Position numbers and translations under genes: made by a program. The notes under the pieces are model-generated. The model searched no databases and had not been told where the DNA came from. It was given only the letters and a program-made list of their open reading frames with translations. Positions 1 through 4,502 of a stretch of DNA of 5,023 bases are shown here, in pieces. The DNA comes from Erysipelotrichaceae bacterium (GTDB taxonomy: Bacteria > Bacillota_I > Bacilli_A > Erysipelotrichales > Erysipelotrichaceae): contig JAFZBT010000042.1 of the NCBI GenBank assembly GCA_017561615.1, positions 1 through 5,023 of the forward strand, read 5' to 3'. Each line of letters starts with the position of its first letter. Positions within the stretch are counted from its first letter, which is position 1.

Positions 1-27
1 ACGATAAAGTATTGTGTTAAAATTCAT
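1..27 (-). CDS. 5' end of a leftward gene, probably an ISL3-like transposase (partial)
   Basis: Reading leftward from ATG at 27-25 gives nine codons, MNFNTILYR, before the window ends. The start is well supported by a perfect AAGGAGG Shine-Dalgarno on the minus strand (33-39), five bases upstream. Nine residues are too few for a family assignment. The opening resembles what I remember of ISL3-family transposases from Bacillota, and the GGGCTCT-ended inverted-repeat DNA just upstream is what an ISL3-like element end looks like. The transposase call is therefore an inference from context. The gene is divergent from the esterase operon and the local DNA is much more AT-rich than the genes to the right, which fits a mobile origin. 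Confidence 0.5.
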
Positions 28-32
28 TTGGT

Positions 33-39
33 CCTCCTT
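33..39 (-). promoter_or_regulatory. Shine-Dalgarno of the leftward gene
   Basis: The plus strand reads CCTCCTT, which is AAGGAGG on the minus strand. It is a full match to the anti-SD core, five bases before the ATG at 27-25. This is the main evidence that a real gene starts at the left edge. Confidence 0.7.
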
Positions 40-59
40 ATACTCGTGACTTCAATTCA

Positions 60-90
60 AGTATAAACGAGGGCTCTTTTATTATGCCAA
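60..90 (-). promoter_or_regulatory. Possible promoter of the leftward gene
   Basis: On the minus strand TTGGCA (90-85) could be a -35 box. TTTATA (67-62) lies 17 bases downstream and the overlapping TATACT (65-60) lies 19 bases downstream; either could be the -10. Transcription would start near base 53, giving a short leader before the SD. The copy of AGAGCCC at 77-71 falls in the spacer, so anything binding that repeat would cover this promoter. The match is imperfect and the DNA is AT-rich, so chance is possible. Confidence 0.35.
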
Positions 91-159
91 CCCTATCAAA
101 TCTCTTAACTAAAACGTGGTTGGTTATTTTTCCAACCCACGTTTTATTTAACAGAGCCC
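71..159. repeat. Nested inverted repeats: GGGCTCT/AGAGCCC around a long hairpin
   Basis: The outer arms are GGGCTCT (71-77) and AGAGCCC (153-159), a perfect 7-bp inverted pair. Inside is a long hairpin. TTAA (105-108) pairs with TTAA (148-151); after one mismatch (109/147), T110 pairs with A146. AAAACGTGG (111-119) then pairs with the CC..CACGTTTT side (136-145), with one extra C, and TTGG (120-123) pairs with CCAA (132-135), leaving an 8-base loop. Only C152 separates the inner and outer right arms. Possible roles are the transposase-binding end of the element, a structure blocking transcription into or out of the element, or both. Confidence 0.75.
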
Positions 160-165
160 TTTTTT
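105..165 (+). terminator. Possible intrinsic terminator at the element boundary
   Basis: On the plus strand the outer stem ends AGAGCCC at 159 and is followed directly by six T residues (160-165), with the strong inner hairpin (105-151) just upstream. This is the geometry of a Rho-independent terminator for transcripts leaving the element toward the esterase operon. The outer stem encloses an unpaired 27-base stretch (78-104), so it is not a compact classical terminator. The T run may instead be host DNA next to the insertion point. Confidence 0.35.
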
Positions 166-184
166 CGCGCTTTTTTCTCCTCCG

Positions 185-213
185 TTGAATTGACTTTCAT
201 ACTGTGCTAAAAT
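185..213 (+). promoter_or_regulatory. Sigma-A promoter of the esterase/ATP-grasp operon
   Basis: The -35 box is TTGAAT (185-190) and the -10 box is TAAAAT (208-213), with a 17-base spacer. TG at 205-206 in front of the -10 makes it an extended -10. Transcription should start around base 220, leaving a leader of about 25 bases that contains only the ribosome binding site. The -35 lies about 26 bases from the inferred end of the insertion element, so the element may have replaced the original upstream control region. TTGACT at 190-195 was considered as the -35, but its spacer would be only 12 bases. Confidence 0.65.
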
Positions 214-226
214 ACAAAAAACCAAC

Positions 227-238
227 AGGAAGGAGAAG
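227..238 (+). promoter_or_regulatory. Ribosome binding site of the first esterase
   Basis: The purine run AGGAAGGAGAAG contains AAGGAG, ending nine bases before the ATG at 245. It fixes that ATG as the start, and no better in-frame start lies nearby. Confidence 0.7.
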
Positions 239-244
239 CCGGAA

Positions 245-1033
245 ATGATCGATATCTGGCCTGTAACCATACCGCAGCTCACCGGCGAAGAGGAGCGCAA
301 GGTCTATGTCTACGTTCCCAACGCCTATCGCAAAAACCCTCAGCAGAGGTATCCGGTTCTCTACATGTTTGACGGACATAATCTTTTCTATGATTCCGAA
401 GCCTCCTTTGGCAAAAGCTGGGGCCTGAAGGAATATCTGGATAAGACCAGAAAGCCTTTGATCGTGGTCGGTGTCGAGTGCAATCATCACAGTGAAGAAG
501 AAGAGTGCGGCGGCCGGCTGTCCGAATACAGCCCCTTCGACTTTGACGATCCGCACTGGGGCTTCATAAAGGGCAGAGGCAGGATCACCATGGACTGGTT
601 CGTCAAAACGCTCAAGCCCATCATCGATGAACGCTACCCGACTCTGCCGGACCGTAATCACACCTTCATTGCCGGCAGTTCGATGGGCGGCCTGATGACC
701 ATTTACGCCCTGACTAAATACAACAAGTACTTCAGCCGCGGCGCCTCGCTGTCACCGGCGCTGATCTTCGGCTATAACGATTATTATCATCTGATCGAAA
801 ATTCCCTGATCCGCAAGGGTACGGTGATGTACATGGACTACGGGGAAAAGGAACTCAGATATGACCATCTGAAGGGCATCTTCTCCCACACCTGCGGACT
901 GCTGGTCAGAAAGGGCGTGCTGCTGGAAAGCCGCATCGTTCCCGGCGGCTTCCATTCCGAGGCATCCTGGGAAAGACAGATCCCCTTCTTCATGGATGTG
1001 CTTTTTTATGATCTGAAGGGAGAGGAAGAATAA
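245..1033 (+). CDS. Alpha/beta-hydrolase esterase (putative esterase / esterase D-like family)
   Basis: A 262-residue serine hydrolase of the putative-esterase (PF00756-type) family, probably cytoplasmic because there is no signal peptide or membrane segment. The N-terminal strand region YPVLYMFDGHNLF is characteristic of the family. The nucleophile elbow is G144-S-S146-M-G-G, making Ser146 the catalytic serine. The catalytic histidine is His237 in GGFHSEASW, a family hallmark. The acid of the triad probably lies in the MDYGEKE stretch (197-203), but I cannot assign which residue. Length is normal for a single-domain member. Known relatives hydrolyse esters ranging from S-formylglutathione to siderophore trilactones, so the substrate is open. 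It is the first gene of the operon, and its TAA overlaps the ATG of the next gene (TAATG). Confidence 0.85.
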   Translation: MIDIWPVTIPQLTGEEERKVYVYVPNAYRKNPQQRYPVLYMFDGHNLFYDSEASFGKSWGLKEYLDKTRKPLIVVGVECNHHSEEEECGGRLSEYSPFDFDDPHWGFIKGRGRITMDWFVKTLKPIIDERYPTLPDRNHTFIAGSSMGGLMTIYALTKYNKYFSRGASLSPALIFGYNDYYHLIENSLIRKGTVMYMDYGEKELRYDHLKGIFSHTCGLLVRKGVLLESRIVPGGFHSEASWERQIPFFMDVLFYDLKGEEE

Positions 1034-1791
1034 TGGAGACATTCTACACCAAGTGGTACAGTGAAAACGTCGGCCGGGAAATGGAAATGAAGGTATACGG
1101 CCATCACGGCAAGCCGATCATGTTCATCCCCTGCCAGGACGGCCGCTTCTTCGACTTTGAGGGTTTCGGCATGGACCAGACCTTCAGTCCCTGGATCGAA
1201 AGCGGCCAGTGCATGGTCTTCGCGATCGATTCCCTGGACCGGGAGAGCTGGAGCGACAGAAACGGCGATCCCTACTGGCGCATCAGAAGACACGAGCAGT
1301 GGATCGACTACATCACCAGGGAAGCCGTTCCCTTCATCCGTCAGTACACCAATGAGAAGAACGGCTGGGATGGCTATCCGGGCATCAAGCCCTTCGGCTG
1401 CTCCATGGGAGCGACCCATACGCTGAACCTGTTTCTGCGTTTCCCCGACCTCTTCGACGGCTGCCTGGCCCTTTCCGGAGTCTACAACGCCAGCTTCTTC
1501 CTGGGGGACTACATGGACGAAGTCGTCTACAGGAACTCCCCGACTGACTACATCCAGAACATGCAGCCGGACCACCCCTTCATCGCCAAGTACAACCAGC
1601 ACAGGGGCATCGTCTGCTGCGGCCGGGGAGCCTGGGAAGAACCCTGGAGCAATGAGATCATGAAGGCCAACTTCGAACGGCTGGGCATCAACATCTGGTT
1701 TGACTTCTGGGGCGATGACGTAAACCACGACTGGCCATGGTGGCACCGGCAGGCGGCCTACTTCCTGCCGTATCTGCTGGCTGACGATTAG
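1033..1791 (+). CDS. Second alpha/beta-hydrolase esterase, divergent from the first
   Basis: A 252-residue esterase-like serine hydrolase with no signal peptide. It opens with FYTKWYSENVGREMEMKVYG, followed by KPIMFIPCQDGRFFDFEGFGM, the arrangement of a recognisable bacterial esterase subfamily. The nucleophile elbow is G122-C-S124-M-G126-A, so Ser124 is the predicted nucleophile; the second glycine of the usual SMGG is alanine. His232 in VNHDWPWW is the likely catalytic histidine, and Glu202/Glu203 in GAWEEP are candidates for the acid. The ATG shares its A with the previous gene's TAA, and an AGAGGAAG site (1021-1028) lies just upstream inside that gene, so the two esterases are probably translationally coupled and made in similar amounts. 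It is similar in fold but clearly not a recent duplicate of its neighbour. Substrate unknown. Confidence 0.82.
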   Translation: METFYTKWYSENVGREMEMKVYGHHGKPIMFIPCQDGRFFDFEGFGMDQTFSPWIESGQCMVFAIDSLDRESWSDRNGDPYWRIRRHEQWIDYITREAVPFIRQYTNEKNGWDGYPGIKPFGCSMGATHTLNLFLRFPDLFDGCLALSGVYNASFFLGDYMDEVVYRNSPTDYIQNMQPDHPFIAKYNQHRGIVCCGRGAWEEPWSNEIMKANFERLGINIWFDFWGDDVNHDWPWWHRQAAYFLPYLLADD

Positions 1792-1806
1792 AAAAGAGGA
1801 ACGAAC

Positions 1807-3009
1807 ATGAAGAATTTCATCTACTTATCACCTAACTTCCCCGACAATCACTGGAATTTCTGCCGCAAGCTGAAGGACAACGGCCTGCGGGTTCTGGGCA
1901 TCGGCGACGCTCCCTATGACCAGCTGACCCCGGAACTGAAGGATTCCATGCACGAATACTACAAGGTCTCCTCGCTGGAGAACTACGACGAGGTCTACCG
2001 CGCCGTAGCCTTCTTCATCTTCAAGTACGGCCCGATCGACTGGCTGGAGACCAACAACGAATACTGGCTGGAACGCGACGCCAGATTGCGCACGGCCTTC
2101 CACATCACCTCCGGCTTCCAGGAAAAGGACATGCCGGTGGTCAAGTTCAAGAGCAAGATGAAGAAGAACTACGCCAAGGCCGGCGTGCCGGTAGCGCGCT
2201 ATCATCTGGTGGACAACTACGCCAACTGCCGCAAGTTCATCGACGAAGTCGGCTATCCGGTCATTGTCAAGCCGGACAACGGCGTGGGCGCCGCCCATAC
2301 CTACCGGCTGAAAAGCGATGAGGATCTCCAAAACTTCCTGGCTACGGGCGTCAGCGAACCCTACATTATGGAAGAGTACATCTATGGCGAAGTGGTGACC
2401 TTCGATTCCATTACCAATTCCAGGGGCGAAGTCATCTTCTATACCGGCAATGTCACGCCCAACAGCCTGATGGACATCGTCAACAACGAGGACACCTGCG
2501 TCTTCTACATCCGTTCGCACGTGCCTGAAAAGCTGGTGGAAATGGGCAAGGCTACCCTGAAGGCCTTCGGCGTCAAGAGCCGGATGTGCCACTTTGAGTA
2601 CTTCTGCCTGGACCGTGACCAGCACATCGGCAACAAGGGCGACTTCGTCGCTCTGGAAGTCAATATGAGGCCCTCAGGCGGCATTTCACCGACGATGATG
2701 AATTATGCCAATGAGACCGATATCTACGAGATATGGGCTGACATGATCGCCTACGACGAAACTGACAAGGGTCAGGGCAACAAGCATAACTGCATCTTCA
2801 TCGGCCGCCGCGACAACCGCAATTACGTGCTGAACCATGATCAGTACATGGAAAAATACCGCGACCACATCCGGATCTTCGACCGGGTGCCTGATGCCCT
2901 GTCCAACACCATGGGCAATCTGATGTACATCGGCGTCTTCGATACCGACGAGGAAGTCAGGCAGTTCATCATCGATGGCTGCAACTGCGTGGAAGGCCAG
3001 CCTTCCTGA
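1807..3009 (+). CDS. ATP-grasp domain ligase, substrate unknown
   Basis: A 400-residue ATP-grasp enzyme. Residues ~1-110 look like the pre-ATP-grasp Rossmann-like domain (FIYLSPNFPDNHWNFCRKL; LRVLGIGDAPYD). The ATP-binding domain follows: YPVIVKPDNGVGA (150-162), with Lys155 as predicted nucleotide ligand, then MEEYIYGEVVTFD (188-200), covering the adenine-side strand and hinge. The metal-site pattern is His262-x-Glu264 and Glu284-x-Asn286-x-Arg288-Pro-x-Gly-Gly, as in carboxylate-amine and L-amino acid ligases of the carbamoyl-phosphate-synthase-like branch. Such enzymes activate a carboxylate as acyl phosphate with ATP and join it to an amine or similar nucleophile. All key residues are present, so it should be active. 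The last ~100 residues are not assigned. The SD AAAAGAGGA (1792-1800) is well placed. It sits 15 bases after the second esterase, suggesting shared chemistry with both hydrolases. Confidence 0.85.
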   Translation: MKNFIYLSPNFPDNHWNFCRKLKDNGLRVLGIGDAPYDQLTPELKDSMHEYYKVSSLENYDEVYRAVAFFIFKYGPIDWLETNNEYWLERDARLRTAFHITSGFQEKDMPVVKFKSKMKKNYAKAGVPVARYHLVDNYANCRKFIDEVGYPVIVKPDNGVGAAHTYRLKSDEDLQNFLATGVSEPYIMEEYIYGEVVTFDSITNSRGEVIFYTGNVTPNSLMDIVNNEDTCVFYIRSHVPEKLVEMGKATLKAFGVKSRMCHFEYFCLDRDQHIGNKGDFVALEVNMRPSGGISPTMMNYANETDIYEIWADMIAYDETDKGQGNKHNCIFIGRRDNRNYVLNHDQYMEKYRDHIRIFDRVPDALSNTMGNLMYIGVFDTDEEVRQFIIDGCNCVEGQPS

Positions 3010-3020
3010 AGGGAGAAACC

Positions 3021-3689
3021 ATGAGCAACATGTTTGAAACCGGCATCGGCCTGGCCGATCATGTGAAGGTCGAAGTCTGCAAAAACGCCCAGCAGCCCAT
3101 CTGCCTGACCGTCAATCCGGTCGGCCAGTTCAACCCGGGCGGCTGTCTGGCGCTGGCCTCTGTTAGAAAGGATCAGGTGCTGCAGCTGAAGAGCACTGAG
3201 GAACTGTACGACTTCCTGATGAGAAAGATCTTCTTTGAAAATCTGGAGACCGCCATCCCCGAAGAGGAGTGCAACTACACCCTCAAGGGCGTACTGGACT
3301 ATACGGAAAACCTGGCGGAGGACGATGAAAACAGCTGGTGGCTGCCTTACTTCCGGACCCTGGCTGAAGACGTCAATAACTTCCGTGAGAAACTGATGGC
3401 CGCCGGCAGGCTGGAAGAACTGCAGCTGAAAGTCCATCAGTATCATGCCGCCGCCGGCGAGCTGTGCGACTTTGCCGACTGGACCTGCTTCCCCGAGGGC
3501 GGGGATGAGGATGAAGTCCGGGAGTTTCTGGAAGACAGTCTGGCGGAAGACCTGGACGCTGATGAGGTAATGGAGCTTTTCGAAGACGGCTACTTCCAGG
3601 GCAGCGGCTTTGAGGGCGATGAATGCGTCAGCGTCGACTTTGCCCAGGGAACCTGCCATAAGAAACTGGTCATCCTGGCCATTGACTGA
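3021..3689 (+). CDS. Hypothetical acidic protein, last gene of the ligase operon
   Basis: I do not recognise this 222-residue protein. It is very acidic: I count 47 Asp/Glu against 16 Lys/Arg. It has eight cysteines (20, 28, 42, 84, 149, 156, 202, 212) that do not form CxxC pairs. There is no signal peptide or transmembrane segment. The N-terminal ~55 residues look beta-rich (VKVEVCKNAQQPICLTVNP; GGCLALASV). The rest is mostly predicted helix with acidic clusters around 160-190 (GDEDEVREFLEDSLAEDLDA). The start is set by AAGGGAG (3009-3015), six bases ahead of the ATG, and the gap to the ATP-grasp gene is 11 bases, so it is almost certainly co-expressed. It could be an accessory or regulatory partner or a carrier-like scaffold, but nothing in the sequence proves a function. 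Codon use matches its neighbours. Confidence 0.8.
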   Translation: MSNMFETGIGLADHVKVEVCKNAQQPICLTVNPVGQFNPGGCLALASVRKDQVLQLKSTEELYDFLMRKIFFENLETAIPEEECNYTLKGVLDYTENLAEDDENSWWLPYFRTLAEDVNNFREKLMAAGRLEELQLKVHQYHAAAGELCDFADWTCFPEGGDEDEVREFLEDSLAEDLDADEVMELFEDGYFQGSGFEGDECVSVDFAQGTCHKKLVILAID

Positions 3690-3703
3690 TGCATTGAACA
3701 CAG

Positions 3704-3733
3704 GCCTGAAGCGAACAGCTTCGGGCTTTTTAT
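3704..3733 (+). terminator. Intrinsic terminator of the ligase operon
   Basis: GCCTGAAGC (3704-3712) pairs with GCTTCGGGC (3718-3726), nine pairs including one G-T wobble, around a five-base GAACA loop. A run of five T residues then A-T follows at once (3727-3733). It lies 14 bases after the stop of the acidic protein. It separates the four-gene operon from the next transcription unit. Confidence 0.88.
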
Positions 3734-3736
3734 CTG

Positions 3737-3765
3737 CTTACAACGGCGGAAAAATAAGGTAGAAT
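3737..3765 (+). promoter_or_regulatory. Promoter of the methyltransferase/kinase operon
   Basis: CTTACA (3737-3742) as -35 and TAGAAT (3760-3765) as -10 are separated by 17 bases. Transcription should start near 3771-3773, just downstream of the preceding terminator. The -35 is two mismatches from consensus and the -10 one mismatch. The position between a terminator and the next gene supports the call. Confidence 0.6.
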
Positions 3766-3768
3766 AGA

Positions 3769-3806
3769 ACCGGAAGCCTTTTGGTTTCCCTTTCCGGTCA
3801 CCGGAA
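3769..3806 (+). promoter_or_regulatory. Three-copy ACCGGAA/TTCCGGT motif: possible operator or leader hairpin
   Basis: ACCGGAA occurs at 3769-3775 and again at 3800-3806, with its inverse TTCCGGT at 3792-3798. The last two form a perfect 7+1+7 palindrome, TTCCGGTCACCGGAA. The first copy sits on the predicted transcription start, so a repressor bound here would cover the start region. In RNA, several structures compete: GGAAGCC/GGTTTCC (3772-3778 with 3783-3789, TTTT loop), ACCGGAA with TTCCGGT, or TTCCG/CGGAA (3792-3796 with 3802-3806). Only the repeat is seen directly; the regulatory role is inferred. Confidence 0.45.
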
Positions 3807-3810
3807 GACA

Positions 3811-3829
3811 GAAAAGAGGTATGAACATG
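3811..3829 (+). promoter_or_regulatory. Ribosome binding site that decides the methyltransferase start
   Basis: GAAAAGAGG (3811-3819) lies one base from the ATG at 3821, which is too close to work, but seven bases from the in-frame ATG at 3827. The 19-base stretch from here through ATG 3827 matches the initiation region of the ATP-grasp gene (1791-1809) at 17 of 19 positions, with the ATG in register. This points to 3827 as the true start. Confidence 0.75.
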
Positions 3830-4498
3830 AACGGCAGTCTCCTCAGGGAAGCGATCATAAAGTATGTGGCGGGAATCATCCTTGTCGGCGCCCTGCTTTT
3901 CGTGCCGGCCTGGAGCCTGAAATGGCCTAACGGCTGGATGCTGATGGTGCTGCTTTTCGTGCCGATGCTGGCCGCCGGGATACTGATGTACCTGAAGGCT
4001 CCCGAACTGCTGAAGAGCCGGCTGAAAGCCAAGGAGACCCAGCAGCAGCAGAAGGACGTCATCAGCTACAGCGGCCTGATGTTTCTGGCCGCCTTCATCA
4101 TCGCCGGACTGAACTGGCGCTTGAGCTGGCTGAGTTTCTCCCGGCAGACGGTTGCCACAGGGGCAGTTGTCTTCCTGCTTTCCTATCTGATGTTCGGGGA
4201 AGTGCTGAGGGAAAATGCCTTCCTGTCCCGCACCATTGAAGTGCGAAAGGACCAGAAAGTCGTTGACACGGGTCTCTATGGGGTGGTAAGACATCCGATG
4301 TATACGGCTACCATCTTCCTGTTTCTCTCCATGCCCATGATCCTAAGCTCACCGATCTCCTTTGTGATCATGCTGGTCTACATACCGCTGATCGTCAAGC
4401 GGATCAGAAATGAGGAAGAAGTCCTGGAGAAAGAGCTGAAGGGCTATCGGGAATACAAGGAAAAGATCAGATACCGCCTGATCCCCTTCATCTGGTAA
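3827..4498 (+). CDS. Isoprenylcysteine carboxyl methyltransferase-like membrane protein
   Basis: An integral membrane protein of the ICMT/phospholipid-methyltransferase superfamily, 223 residues from the ATG at 3827. An ATG six bases upstream would add only Met-Asn and is badly spaced from the SD. Hydrophobic segments lie at about 11-30, 36-55, 82-101, 110-128 and 164-188. The family signature near the C-terminus is present: GLYGVVRHPMYT (149-160), with the Arg-His-Pro that contributes to S-adenosylmethionine binding. NEEEVLEKELKGYREYKEKI follows, with the conserved glutamates and the Y..Y pattern. Eukaryotic ICMT methylates prenylated cysteine. Bacteria generally lack such substrates, so the natural acceptor (lipid, small molecule or protein) is unknown. 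It begins a new transcription unit and is followed after 4 bases by a kinase-like gene. Confidence 0.85.
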   Translation: MNGSLLREAIIKYVAGIILVGALLFVPAWSLKWPNGWMLMVLLFVPMLAAGILMYLKAPELLKSRLKAKETQQQQKDVISYSGLMFLAAFIIAGLNWRLSWLSFSRQTVATGAVVFLLSYLMFGEVLRENAFLSRTIEVRKDQKVVDTGLYGVVRHPMYTATIFLFLSMPMILSSPISFVIMLVYIPLIVKRIRNEEEVLEKELKGYREYKEKIRYRLIPFIW

Positions 4499-4502
4499 GT
4501 CA

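Larger units (their letters stand above)
1..159 (-). mobile_element. Left end of a probable ISL3-like insertion sequence (partial)
   Basis: The block contains the start of the leftward gene, its SD and a ~120-base leader rich in inverted repeats. Read outward-in on the minus strand from base 159, it begins GGGCTCTGTTAAATAAAACG. ISL3-family terminal repeats typically start GG and contain a CTCTTT-like core, so base 159 is my best guess for the element boundary. The other end, the target duplication and almost all of the transposase lie outside the window, so boundary and family are inferences. The block is distinctly AT-rich against the GC-rich operon that follows. Confidence 0.5.

Noticed and set aside
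190..213. TTGACT (190-195) as the -35 of the first operon
   Set aside because: It is a better hexamer than TTGAAT, but only 12 bases from the -10. TTGAAT at 185-190 gives the proper 17-base spacer.
197..661. Minus-strand open frame (154 codons) opposite the first esterase
   Set aside because: It is antisense to the conserved esterase N-terminus and runs into the operon promoter. No family motif was seen.
1157..1426. Plus-strand 89-codon frame inside the second esterase
   Set aside because: It is an out-of-frame overlap with a Ser/Arg/Pro-rich composition typical of a shifted GC-rich frame. It has no supported ribosome binding site.
1006..1746. Long minus-strand open frame (246 codons) opposite the second esterase
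   Set aside because: It is fully antisense to a gene with clear catalytic motifs. Its translation is the Val/Ala/Leu/Asp-rich type produced opposite GC-rich codons, and it has no family motif.
1828..2625. Minus-strand open frame (265 codons) opposite the ATP-grasp gene
   Set aside because: It is antisense to well-conserved ATP-grasp motifs, with a low-complexity V/A/L/H-rich product. Treated as a codon-bias shadow.
2841..3701. Minus-strand open frame (286 codons) opposite the ATP-grasp 3' end and the acidic protein
   Set aside because: This one is longer than the 222-residue plus-strand gene it covers, so it was considered. It crosses from one gene into another. The plus-strand gene has a good SD, operon spacing and a terminator, while this frame would start next to that terminator.
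3821..3826. ATG at 3821 as the methyltransferase start
   Set aside because: Only one base separates it from the AGAGG Shine-Dalgarno. The ATG at 3827 is seven bases away and matches the initiation region of the ATP-grasp gene in register.
3590..4294. Minus-strand open frame (234 codons) spanning the terminator and the methyltransferase
   Set aside because: It runs through an intrinsic terminator, a promoter and the antisense of a recognisable membrane protein. Its Gln/His/Pro-rich product looks like noise.
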